Shown here piece by piece: positions 7,606-14,065 of a stretch of DNA of 20,880 bases. Both the position numbers and the translations under genes were made by a program. Position 1 is the stretch's first letter. Every line of letters starts with the position of its first letter. This DNA comes from Patulibacter sp. (GTDB taxonomy: Bacteria > Actinomycetota > Thermoleophilia > Solirubrobacterales > Solirubrobacteraceae). The notes beneath the pieces are model-generated. The model did no database searches, had not been told where the DNA came from, and was given only the letters and a program-made list of their open reading frames with translations. The stretch is taken from positions 1-20,880 of the forward strand of contig JAVHXX010000014.1 of NCBI GenBank assembly GCA_031119595.1, read 5' to 3'.

Positions 7606-8844
7606 TCAGGCGTCGGCGGTGGGCGGCGCGCCCAGCGCAGCTGCCGGAGCCGGGCGGGCGACCCACCGCAGCGCTGCCACACCGAGCACGAGCGCCGTCG
7701 CCGCGGAGACGACGAAGACCGTCGGCGGATCGGTCACCGCGGCGAGGCCGCCGGCGATCACGTAGGCGACGAGGAACGCTGCGGATTCGAGCGCATCCTT
7801 GAACCCGTACACACGGCCCTGCACCCCTTGGGGCACGAGGGTCGCGAGGAGCCGGTCCTCGGTGGTGATGAACAGCCCCGCGAAGAGCCCGCTCACCGCG
7901 AACAGCACGCCGGCGACGCCGACCGACCCGGCGGCGGCGGTCAACCCGACGGTCCCGACCGACCCGGCGCCGGCGACGAACATGAGCGACAGGCGCGTCC
8001 TCGCGAGTGCGGATCCGACGGTGGCGCCGGCACCGAACAGCGCCACGAGGAGCGCGAACGCGGCGTCGTCGCCGCCGAGGGTGTCGCGGACGAGCAGCGG
8101 TTCGGCGACGTTGATCATCGCGAACGCGAACGTCGCCCCGACCCCTGCGACGAACACCGCCGGCACCGACCCGAGCGAGCCGAGGAGGCGCACCGTCCCG
8201 CGCAGCCCATCCGGGTGTGCGACGTCCTCGTCGCCTTCTTCGGCCTCCGCGGGCGCGCGGTCGAGCGGCAGGCGTGCGAGGACCATCGCCGACACGAGGA
8301 ACGTGGCGGCGTTCACGAGGAGCACCGTCGACGGGCCGCCGGCGAGCAGGATCGCGCCGGCCAGCAGCGGCCCGGCGGTCCCCGCGACGCTGCCGGTGAA
8401 CGAGAGCGCGCCCATGGCCCCGCCGATCCCGTCCTCGTCGGTGAGCGACGGGATCGCGGAACGGCTCGCGGGCCGGAAGACGGTCTGGCCGACGCTCGCG
8501 ACCGTCGCGAGCACGAGGGTGACGGTGATCGACGGCGAGAAGGCCAGGCCGGCGTAGGCCGCGCAGCGCACCACGTCGGTCGCCACGACGAGCGTGCGCC
8601 GCGACCCCCGGTCGGCGAGCGCGCCGGCCGCGCTCGCGAGCAGCAGACCGGGCAGGAACTCGGCGATGAGCAGTCCCGTGATCGCCCACCCCGACTTCGT
8701 CTGCTCGTAGGCGAGGAGCAGCAGGGCCACGTACGCCATCTCGTTGCCGAGCGACGACTGGAAGCTCGTGACGAGGAAGGCCCGCAGGGGGCGTGGGAAC
8801 CGGGCGAGTCCCCGGCCGGGGGATGAGGGCGTGGTATCGGTCAT
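7606..8844 (-). CDS. MFS transporter (12-helix efflux type)
   Basis: A 412-residue polytopic membrane protein of the major facilitator superfamily (MFS_3-like, drug or metabolite efflux). Motif A between helices 2 and 3 is clear: GALADRGSRRTLV. Hydrophobic segments alternate along the whole length, with a charged central loop (EAEEGDEDVAHPDGL) between the two six-helix halves. The C-terminal half carries LLATLVPQGVQGRVYGFKDA, which resembles the second, degenerate copy found in this subfamily. The start at 8844 gives a short cytoplasmic N-terminus (MTDTTPSSPGRG); the frame is open further upstream but would overlap the preceding gene. It begins 25 bp after the stop of the Fe/2-oxoglutarate oxygenase on the same strand, so the two are probably co-transcribed and this may export that enzyme's product. 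The substrate cannot be read from sequence. Confidence 0.85.
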   Translation of the reverse strand: MTDTTPSSPGRGLARFPRPLRAFLVTSFQSSLGNEMAYVALLLLAYEQTKSGWAITGLLIAEFLPGLLLASAAGALADRGSRRTLVVATDVVRCAAYAGLAFSPSITVTLVLATVASVGQTVFRPASRSAIPSLTDEDGIGGAMGALSFTGSVAGTAGPLLAGAILLAGGPSTVLLVNAATFLVSAMVLARLPLDRAPAEAEEGDEDVAHPDGLRGTVRLLGSLGSVPAVFVAGVGATFAFAMINVAEPLLVRDTLGGDDAAFALLVALFGAGATVGSALARTRLSLMFVAGAGSVGTVGLTAAAGSVGVAGVLFAVSGLFAGLFITTEDRLLATLVPQGVQGRVYGFKDALESAAFLVAYVIAGGLAAVTDPPTVFVVSAATALVLGVAALRWVARPAPAAALGAPPTADA

Positions 8845-8869
8845 GGCGGTGAGAGCGCGGCCGGGTGGC

Positions 8870-9922
8870 CTACGCCATGAGCCCTTCGTCGCCGACGCAG
8901 TCCTGCGGGAAGTAGCCGTGGCGCTCCCAGTCGGCGGCGCGTGCGGCGGCATGCTCGACGGACGTCTTCGTGTCGTAGCCGAGCCGGTACAGGCGGTTCT
9001 GCTTGTCCTCGAGGGTGTAGCGCTCGGGCCAGACCAGGCCGAGGCGGCCGTGGAGCCACTTGCGGTCGTCGACGAGGTAGCCCTGACCCGGCTGCATCTC
9101 GTGGGCGAGGCAGAGGTCGGAGAGGGTCCAGGCGATGTCGTCCGACCACGGGCGGTCGTCGTAGAGCCAGGCGTTGAACTGCATGTAGAGGTCGCAGACG
9201 CCGGCGTCGTCGACGGCGCGGCGCATCTGCGCCAGGCCCTCGTCGGGGATGCCGCTCGCGGCGATCGCCGGCCACGCGTCGTCCATCCGGACCATCGTCG
9301 AGACGCCCTGGCCGGCCGGCTGCACGTTGAAGACGTTGAGGAGCATCGTCGTGACCCACATGTCGGTGTGCGGCGGGAAGATCTCGTCGTGGCCCGCGCC
9401 GTGGGTCTCGATCACGTGTGCGGCGAGGCGTTCGCCGCCGCCGAGGTCGACCATCGCGGCCCGCAGGAACGCGAACAGGTGCTTCATTCCGTAGCCGCCG
9501 GCGGGGCCGATCATCGACTGGGTCACGATCGCGCCGTCGAGGTCGCCCGGGAGGTCGTAGGCGTGGAGCGCCTGCGCGAAGTGCAGCAGCTCGCGGCGCA
9601 CGCCTGCATCCGGGATGGCCTCGGGGCGGACGTGCATCGTGCAGGTCTCGGGTTTGCCGACGAACGGGAGGAACGGGTCGGCCGGATCGGCGCCCTCCGG
9701 CACCCGGTCGGCACGGGGACGACCGTAGTTGAGCTTCAGGATCGGTCCCATGTCCGGGACGAGCTCGACGAACCGCTCCATCGCGGGGCGCCACTCGGGC
9801 CCGATGGCGATGTGCGGCAGGGCCAGCGGGGTGTCCGGTTCGACCTCGATGAACGCCGCGGGGAGCGCGGCGTCCGGAGCAGCGGTCGGAGGCGTGAGGG
9901 TCTGGTCGGGTGAGGTCGGCAT
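8870..9922 (-). CDS. Putative Fe(II)/2-oxoglutarate oxygenase, TauD/gamma-butyrobetaine-hydroxylase-like
   Basis: A 350-residue protein whose exact family I do not recognise. The facial-triad pattern is visible: His185 and Asp187 in PPHTDMW, then a distal His291 in DDRKWLHGRLG, then Arg310 and Arg313 in QNRLYRLGYD, about 20 residues later where the 2-oxoglutarate-binding Arg lies. The DNxRxLHGR...RxLxGxYxD pattern is characteristic of the TauD/clavaminate-synthase-like group, so an oxidative modification (hydroxylation, desaturation, cyclisation) is likely. The ATG at 9922 is the only sensible start; upstream codons are low-complexity and cross a large hairpin. The first ~25 residues are Pro/Ala/Thr-rich and probably disordered. 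It lies between a possible seven-codon peptide gene upstream and an MFS exporter downstream, all on one strand. Fold call fairly sure; substrate unknown. Confidence 0.65.
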   Translation of the reverse strand: MPTSPDQTLTPPTAAPDAALPAAFIEVEPDTPLALPHIAIGPEWRPAMERFVELVPDMGPILKLNYGRPRADRVPEGADPADPFLPFVGKPETCTMHVRPEAIPDAGVRRELLHFAQALHAYDLPGDLDGAIVTQSMIGPAGGYGMKHLFAFLRAAMVDLGGGERLAAHVIETHGAGHDEIFPPHTDMWVTTMLLNVFNVQPAGQGVSTMVRMDDAWPAIAASGIPDEGLAQMRRAVDDAGVCDLYMQFNAWLYDDRPWSDDIAWTLSDLCLAHEMQPGQGYLVDDRKWLHGRLGLVWPERYTLEDKQNRLYRLGYDTKTSVEHAAARAADWERHGYFPQDCVGDEGLMA

Positions 9923-10021
9923 CGGTGGCGTGGGCAGGGTCGTGGCGTCGCGGTGGGCGGCGCCGGAAGGGCAGTGCGCTCGGAGGTGGGGCGTGGTGCG
10001 GCTCGGCCGCGGGGTGGGGTC

Positions 10022-10077
10022 ACGATGGCCCCAGGCTCGCCGGTCGCCGTGGGACACGGCGGGCCCGGGGCCATCGT
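10022..10077 (-). terminator. Long hairpin between the mini-ORF and the oxygenase gene (possible attenuator)
   Basis: ACGATGGCCCC (10022-10032) pairs perfectly with GGGGCCATCGT (10067-10077). After one A/C mismatch, nine more pairs (one G-T) continue inward to 10042/10057, leaving a 14-base loop. The arms total 21 positions with one mismatch, far beyond the usual GC background. It has no U-tract. Its place, after the seven-codon ORF and before the oxygenase gene, fits partial termination or mRNA processing that would give more peptide than enzyme. The strand is assigned from the surrounding genes. Confidence 0.55.
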
Positions 10078-10119
10078 CGGTTCGTCGCGGGTGGATCGCT
10101 GGGATCCGGCCGCTGTGAC

Positions 10120-10143
10120 CTACTTGCGCCAGGGCATCTTCAT
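10120..10143 (-). CDS. Candidate seven-residue peptide gene (MKMPWRK)
   Basis: ATG AAG ATG CCC TGG CGC AAG TAG. The ORF has a textbook ribosome site: GAGAGGAGGG at 10160-10151, with AGGAGG ending 8 bases before the ATG. No other minus-strand gene here has as good a site, and none of the frames crossing this spot looks like a longer gene. The product would hold one Trp, one Pro and three basic residues. Two readings are possible. It may be a tiny precursor of a ribosomally made, modified peptide, acted on by the Fe/2-oxoglutarate oxygenase and exported by the MFS protein downstream; precursors of five residues are known for the P450-made biarylitides. Or it may be a leader ORF that controls the genes downstream. 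The ORF itself is seen; its being translated and its role are inferred. Confidence 0.4.
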   Translation of the reverse strand: MKMPWRK

Positions 10144-10150
10144 GGTGGTT

Positions 10151-10160
10151 CCCTCCTCTC
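10151..10160 (-). promoter_or_regulatory. Perfect Shine-Dalgarno for the mini-ORF
   Basis: On the minus strand this reads GAGAGGAGGG, including complete AGGAGG, 8 bases before the ATG at 10143. It is the strongest ribosome-binding sequence I noticed in the window and serves no other start codon in range. Confidence 0.6.
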
Positions 10161-10240
10161 GGACGTTGGTGACCGGCGCATGGTTGCACGGTGTCGACCC
10201 AGCGAAAAGAGCCCTGAATCACTTGAATTCTGCGTACGAC

Positions 10241-10354
10241 CCGCTACGAAGCGGTGTGGCGGAATTCGCAGTCCGCCAGGCGCGGTCACCGTATCCGACT
10301 CGATACGACGCGTCACGTCGGCAAATGTGAATTCGGCGGATCGCGGATTCCGCC
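10241..10354. promoter_or_regulatory. Dyad-rich divergent control region with twin GGCGGA-N8-TCCGCC repeats
   Basis: Five inverted repeats lie within 114 bases. They are CCGCT-ACGA-AGCGG (10241-10254); GGCGGA-N8-TCCGCC (10258-10277); CGTATC-N6-GATACG (10290-10307); CGACG-N5-CGTCG (10306-10320); and a second GGCGGA-N8-TCCGCC (10335-10354), starting 77 bp after the first. The region is richer in A/T than its surroundings and separates the minus-strand peptide/oxygenase/MFS genes from tag on the plus strand. Two identical half-site pairs with different 8-base centres suggest operators for a dimeric regulator. The 263 bases between 10143 and 10407 hold no convincing gene. Confidence 0.4.
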
Positions 10355-10392
10355 CCCGACCGGTGTGTGTGATCGCGCCACATCGGACCATC

Positions 10393-10398
10393 TACGCT
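10393..10398 (+). promoter_or_regulatory. Candidate -10 box for a leaderless tag transcript
   Basis: TACGCT ends 8 bases before the ATG at 10407, so the RNA would begin at or just before the start codon; no Shine-Dalgarno is present. The same hexamer precedes the start of the operon at 13319. Confidence 0.45.
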
Positions 10399-10406
10399 GC
10401 GAGTCG

Positions 10407-11078
10407 ATGCCCGAGCGCGACTCCCGAACCGCCCGTTCCGAGCCGGCGGAAGGCCTTCCGGACGTCCCGCGCACCGCGCTCCCGGGCGCCGCCACGATCG
10501 GCGAGGACGGCGTCGGCCGGTGCCCGTGGGGCGCGGCCGAAGGCCTCTACCGCGACTACCACGACACCGAGTGGGGCGTGACGGTGCGCGGCGACCAGGC
10601 GCTCTTCGAACGGCTCACGCTCGAGGCGTTCCAGTCGGGCCTCGCGTGGATCACGATCCTGCGTAAGCGGCCCGCGTTCCGGGCGGCGTTCGCGGACTTC
10701 GACCCGGACCTCGTGGCGGCGTTCACCGAGGACGACTACGACCGGCTCATGGCCGACGCCGGCATCGTCCGCAACAGGCTCAAGATCCGGGCGGCGATCA
10801 CGAACGCGCAGGCCGTGGTGGCGCTGCGCGAGCGCGGTGGAAGCCTCGACGAACTCATCTGGCGGCACGTGCCGAGCGAACCGGTCGAGGCCCACACGAT
10901 GGCCGAGCTGCCGACGCAGACGGCCGAGTCGAAGGCCCTCACGAAGGCGCTGAAGGCGGAAGGCTTCGTGTTCGTGGGGCCGACCACGGCCTACGCCCTC
11001 ATGACGGCGGTCGGGCTCGTCGACGCGCACCTGATCGGGTGCCACCGCCACGGCCAGGTCGGGCCGGCCGTGGCCTGA
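10407..11078 (+). CDS. tag: DNA-3-methyladenine glycosylase I
   Basis: A 223-residue member of the Tag family, which cuts 3-methyladenine from alkylated DNA. All four residues of the family's zinc snap are visible: Cys39 in RCPW, His52 in YHDTEWG, and His208 and Cys212 in DAHLIGCHRH. The segments LTLEAFQSGLAWITILRKR (with the conserved catalytic-pocket Glu) and FVFVGPTTAYALMTAVGLVD also match the family closely. The first ~35 residues precede RCPW as an extension that is probably disordered; E. coli Tag starts almost at that Cys. I keep the ATG at 10407 because a TACGCT -10 box sits at the distance expected for a leaderless message. Together with alkB it gives the window two independent alkylation-repair enzymes, though they are not in one operon. 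Confidence 0.95.
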   Translation: MPERDSRTARSEPAEGLPDVPRTALPGAATIGEDGVGRCPWGAAEGLYRDYHDTEWGVTVRGDQALFERLTLEAFQSGLAWITILRKRPAFRAAFADFDPDLVAAFTEDDYDRLMADAGIVRNRLKIRAAITNAQAVVALRERGGSLDELIWRHVPSEPVEAHTMAELPTQTAESKALTKALKAEGFVFVGPTTAYALMTAVGLVDAHLIGCHRHGQVGPAVA

Positions 11079-11169
11079 GTCGGACCTGGTCGGCGCCGCG
11101 GTTTCTTGGCATCATCCGCGCCGCGCCGAAGCGCACCGCCCGATTCCGCCCGAAAGGCGCCACCCACCC

Positions 11170-11958
11170 ATGCCGAAGCCCACGTTCCTCGCGGCCGCCG
11201 CCGCCCTCGCGCTCGCCGTCGCCCTGCCCGCGACCGCCTCCGCCAAGTCCGACGGCTCCACGCCGGCGAAGGCCGACGTCGTCACCGCCGTGACCACCAT
11301 CCCCGCCACGACCTACGACGCGGTCGGCGCCGGCCCGGCGTTCGACAAGGACTTCGTGCTCAAGCCGCTCAAGGGCGCGGCAGCGCCGGCCGGCAAGGTC
11401 GACGTCCTCTCCTTCAACTTCGCCTGGTGCCCCCACTGCGCCGCGAACTCGTGGCCGCTCGCTGCGGCCCTGAGCCGCTTCGGCACGCTCAGCGGCCTGC
11501 GCCAGATCGACACCGGCACGTACTTCGCCAAGGTCGTCAAGGCGAAGCCCGGCTTCTCGCACACGAAGGGCCTGAGCTTCTCGAAGGCCACCCTCGACAG
11601 CCCGTACCTCACGTTCTCGCCGGTCGTCGCCTACAACCTCAAGGGCAAGCTGATCCAGCGTCCGACGAAGGACCAGCTGAAGCGCCTGCAGTCGGTGGAG
11701 AAGCAGCTCGGTGCGCCGACGGTCGTGATCGGCTCCGGCTACGGCGCCGTCGGCGCGACCTTCGGGCCGGACGTGCTCACCGGCAAGTCCGCGTCGACGA
11801 TCGCGGGCGGCCTCGCCGATCCCACGAACCCGCTCACGCAGAAGATCCTCGGCGAGGCGAACCTCCTCACCGCCGCGATCTGCACGCAGACCGCGCAGCA
11901 GCCGGCCGCCGTGTGCGCGAGCGCCGGCGTCACCGCCGCCGCGGCGCGTCTGGTCTAG
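11170..11958 (+). CDS. Secreted thioredoxin-like protein, DUF929 type
   Basis: 262 residues with a clear Sec signal peptide (KPTFLAAAAALALAVALP, cleavage near ATASA). After it come a linker and a thioredoxin-like region with the redox motif WCPHC, Cys87 and Cys90. The stretch FAWCPHCAANSWPLAAALSR followed by FGTLSGL matches DUF929 proteins, in which a CPxC motif is followed by an ALSRFGxxxGL helix. Two further cysteines near the C-terminus (AAICTQT and AAVCASAG) are about 15 residues apart and may form a second disulfide. Likely role: extracytoplasmic thiol-disulfide exchange; the partner is unknown. The ATG has only GAAAGG about 12 bases upstream. It begins 91 bp after tag and ends just before a strong hairpin. 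The role in redox chemistry is inferred from the CPHC motif. Confidence 0.75.
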   Translation: MPKPTFLAAAAALALAVALPATASAKSDGSTPAKADVVTAVTTIPATTYDAVGAGPAFDKDFVLKPLKGAAAPAGKVDVLSFNFAWCPHCAANSWPLAAALSRFGTLSGLRQIDTGTYFAKVVKAKPGFSHTKGLSFSKATLDSPYLTFSPVVAYNLKGKLIQRPTKDQLKRLQSVEKQLGAPTVVIGSGYGAVGATFGPDVLTGKSASTIAGGLADPTNPLTQKILGEANLLTAAICTQTAQQPAAVCASAGVTAAAARLV

Positions 11959-11982
11959 CACCGGCGCCGTTCCGTCCCGGGA

Positions 11983-12027
11983 GGCTGTCGCTGCGAAGGG
12001 CCGTTTCTGGTGTTCGTGGCGACAGCC
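11983..12027 (+). terminator. 15-bp hairpin between convergent genes
   Basis: GGCTGTCGCTGCGAA (11983-11997) pairs with TTCGTGGCGACAGCC (12013-12027) over all 15 positions, around a 15-base loop. Two of the pairs are G-T, which are stable as G-U in plus-strand RNA but become A/C mismatches in the minus-strand transcript. The hairpin therefore favours the plus strand and probably ends the DUF929 gene. No U-tract follows. Confidence 0.65.
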
Positions 12028-12068
12028 CGGCGCGGGCGCCGCGGCGGCCCTCGGTTGCGGCCCGTCCC

Positions 12069-12992
12069 TCAGCGCGCGCCCGGGCCCTGCCGGGCCACGA
12101 GCTCGACGATGTCGGCGTAGTTGCGGTCGGGCGCGGGCATCACCATCTCGGGGACCTCGCGCACCACGCGCGGTGCGATCGGGTTGCCGACCCAGCGGAC
12201 CCACGTCGCGAAGAGGCTCAGGGCCACGCCGCGGCCCGGCACGGGCGTGAATTCGAACTGGCGGCGCAGGTCCGGCGGGAGCGAGTCGACCGTCATCTGG
12301 TTCACGAGCTCCTTCGCGGCGAGCAGCCAGGTCGGGAGCGGCGGATTGAGGATCACCTTGCGGGCGAGGTCGCGCGCTTCGGGCGTGACGACGAGCTGGC
12401 CGGAGCCGAGCATGCCCTCGATGTAGTGCTCGAAGATCTCGTGGCTGCTCGGCATGTCGAACGGGCCGAGACCGAAGATGTCGCCCACGCGGCGCCACTC
12501 CTGCCAGAGCTCCTCCCGCTCGACCGGGCTCAGCGGCCGCACGTACTTCTCGAACGCCCGGTACGAGGAGTCGATGAAGGCCGCGAGGATCCAGAGGAGG
12601 AGATCGGGGTCGTCGCCGCGGAAGGGCGTGCCCGCGGGGAAGATGCCGACCGACTCGGCGGTGACGCCGCTCACCCGCGCGTGCATGTCGCCGACGATCT
12701 GCCGGACCTCCTCGGCCTGGCGCTCGGTCCCGAAGATGACGGTGTTGACCGCCAGGGCGGTGCGGGCGAGCCTCGGATGGGGGTCGTCGAGGGAGGCGCT
12801 GTGGCTGAAGAACCCGACGAACGCGACCGGGTGCGCGGCCTGCATGAAGAGCGCGCGGGCACCCGAGAGCGCGACGACGCGCTCCCGCTGGACCTCGCGG
12901 ATCAGCGACCCCTCGGGGAAGAACGGACGGTCGAGCTTGCCCGCGCGCTTGCGGGCGCGGCGCTCGACCGGTGGCCGTGACGCTTCCGTCAC
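12069..12992 (-). CDS. Oxygenase MpaB family protein (DUF2236)
   Basis: A 307-residue all-helical protein of the DUF2236/MpaB/latex-clearing-protein superfamily. Members bind heme b and include oxygenases that cleave polyisoprene (Lcp) or farnesyl side chains (MpaB). Conserved segments are easy to see: LFMQAAHPVAFVGFFSHS (about 48-65), DPHPRLARTALAVNTVIFGT (70-89), MHARVSGV (103-110), the RAFEKYVRPLSPVEREELWQ region and HEIFEHYIEGML. There is no signal peptide; the N-terminus is Arg/Lys-rich (RRARKRAGK). The substrate cannot be deduced. The start is a GTG whose first bases form GTGA with the stop of the small gene upstream, so translation of the two is coupled. It converges on the DUF929 gene. 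Confidence 0.85.
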   Translation of the reverse strand: MTEASRPPVERRARKRAGKLDRPFFPEGSLIREVQRERVVALSGARALFMQAAHPVAFVGFFSHSASLDDPHPRLARTALAVNTVIFGTERQAEEVRQIVGDMHARVSGVTAESVGIFPAGTPFRGDDPDLLLWILAAFIDSSYRAFEKYVRPLSPVEREELWQEWRRVGDIFGLGPFDMPSSHEIFEHYIEGMLGSGQLVVTPEARDLARKVILNPPLPTWLLAAKELVNQMTVDSLPPDLRRQFEFTPVPGRGVALSLFATWVRWVGNPIAPRVVREVPEMVMPAPDRNYADIVELVARQGPGAR

Positions 12993-13189
12993 GCGGCTTC
13001 GGGACCGGTCGGGGGCCGCATGCTGCGCTGCTGCTCGAGGAGGCGCCGCACCTGGCTGGTGCGGGCGGCCATGATCGAGCCGGCATCGTCGTCGGTCACG
13101 GCGACGTGCTTGCGCTGGCGCCGCTCCTGCACGAGTCGCTGGACCTGCTCGAAGGGAATGAGCTCTGCGCTGTGTTGCGAATTGGTCAT
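12989..13189 (-). CDS. Small basic helical protein coupled to the MpaB-family gene
   Basis: A 66-residue ORF of no family I recognise. Its reality is supported by the 4-bp GTGA overlap with the MpaB-family gene and by largely G/C-ending codons. The product is hydrophilic and Arg/Gln-rich, with a probable helix (PFEQVQRLVQERRQRK) and a second one (AARTSQVRRLLEQQRSMR), no Cys and no membrane segment. The ATG at 13189 has GAAGG about 11 bases upstream; an in-frame ATG at 13219 would add ten residues (MPRRTEGKPR) but has no purine-rich sequence before it. It could be an accessory or partner of the heme oxygenase, or a nucleic-acid-binding small protein; neither is shown by the sequence. Confidence 0.55.
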   Translation of the reverse strand: MTNSQHSAELIPFEQVQRLVQERRQRKHVAVTDDDAGSIMAARTSQVRRLLEQQRSMRPPTGPEAA

Positions 13190-13302
13190 TCGGGGCTTGC
13201 CTTCGGTCCTGCGTGGCATGTGGTCGGAAACGAATCCGGTCGACCTGGGTAGTCGGACGCGGGCGGCGGAACTTCAGCGGTCGCCTTCACCTACGCACGG
13301 GA

Positions 13303-13308
13303 TACGCT
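13303..13308 (+). promoter_or_regulatory. Candidate -10 box of the siroheme/ccm/heme operon
   Basis: TACGCT (in GGATACGCTGG) lies 10 bases before the ATG at 13319, predicting a leader of only a few bases. It is identical to the hexamer before tag. It lies in the 129-base gap between the divergent starts at 13189 and 13319, which holds no other gene. No clear -35 box was found. Confidence 0.45.
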
Positions 13309-13318
13309 GGCCAGACCA

Positions 13319-14065
13319 ATGCCAGCTCAGGTTTACACGGGAAAGGACTGCGTGTGCCAATTCCGCCTGGGCAAATGCGACCAGTCCTGCGTGCGCGACA
13401 TGCTCGCGACCCCGTTCTACGTGGCCTGCCTGCGTCTCACGAACCGCTCCTGCCTGGTCGTGGGCGGCGGTGAGATCGGCCTCGAGAAGGTCGAGGGGCT
13501 GCTCGCCTGCGACGGCCGTGTCACCGTCGTGGCGCCGCAGCTCGGACCGGAGCTCGAGGAGCTGGCGCGCGAAGGATCGATCGAGCACCTCGCGCGTGAC
13601 TACGAACCGACCGATCTCGTCGGCCGGTTCCTCGTGATCGCCTGCACGGACGACACCGAGGTCAACATCCGCGTCTACGACGACGCCGAGCGCCGCGCGA
13701 TGCTCGTGAACGTCGTCGACGTGCCGCCGCTCTGCAACTTCATCCTGCCCGCGATCCTGCGGACGGGACCCCTGGCGATCGCGATCTCGACGGCCGGTGC
13801 GTCGCCGGCGCTCGCCAAGCGCATGAAGCGCGAGATCGCCGAGCACTTCGGGGAGGAGTACGCCCGCCTGGCCGTGCTCCTCAACGACGTGCGCGGCTGG
13901 GCGAAGGCCACACTCCCCACCTACCAGGACCGCAAGGCGTTCTTCGAAGGGATCGTCGACGGCTCCCCGGATCCGGTCGCGCTGCTCCGCGCCGATCGCA
14001 CCGACGAGCTGCTGCATCTCATCGACGACGCCAAGCGTGCCGCGCAAGAGAGGGTCGCCGCATGA
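13319..14065 (+). CDS. Precorrin-2 dehydrogenase/sirohydrochlorin ferrochelatase (CysG N-domain/Met8 type)
   Basis: A stand-alone siroheme synthase domain: NAD-dependent oxidation of precorrin-2 to sirohydrochlorin and probably iron insertion. Visible: Rossmann motif VVGGGEIGLEKVEGLL (about 47-62), ACTDDTEVN, the catalytic Asp134 in VNVVDVPPLCNFILPA, and ISTAGASPALAKRMKREI (about 157-174), all standard for the family. The usual family N-terminus corresponds to ATPFYVACLRL (residue 30 on). Ahead of it is an unusual stretch holding four cysteines (Cys11, Cys13, Cys20, Cys24). The ATG at 13319 is chosen from the -10 box just upstream; a GTG at 13352 has GAAAGGA 4 bases before it and would still keep three of the cysteines. 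The stop overlaps the next start as ATGA. Methylation to precorrin-2 would be done by the CobA domain at the end of the same operon. Confidence 0.88.
   Translation: MPAQVYTGKDCVCQFRLGKCDQSCVRDMLATPFYVACLRLTNRSCLVVGGGEIGLEKVEGLLACDGRVTVVAPQLGPELEELAREGSIEHLARDYEPTDLVGRFLVIACTDDTEVNIRVYDDAERRAMLVNVVDVPPLCNFILPAILRTGPLAIAISTAGASPALAKRMKREIAEHFGEEYARLAVLLNDVRGWAKATLPTYQDRKAFFEGIVDGSPDPVALLRADRTDELLHLIDDAKRAAQERVAA

Noticed and set aside
9923..10222. Upstream extension of the Fe/2-oxoglutarate oxygenase frame by 100 codons
   Set aside because: The added residues are low-complexity, run through the long hairpin and the mini-ORF in another frame, and no good start is found there.
10140..10391. 83-codon ORF on the minus strand ending as ATGA at the mini-ORF start
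   Set aside because: It crosses the dyad-rich AT-richer control region, has mixed codon use and no family resemblance. The ATGA overlap with the mini-ORF is noted but probably chance.
11093..11126. Bulged GC stem after tag (GCGCCGCGG / CCGCGCCGCGC)
   Set aside because: Short, needs a 2-base bulge and is expected by chance in DNA this GC-rich.
10999..13086. 695-codon open frame on the minus strand across tag, DUF929 and MpaB genes
   Set aside because: It crosses several recognised genes and hairpins; product is low-complexity Arg/Ala/Pro sequence without domains.
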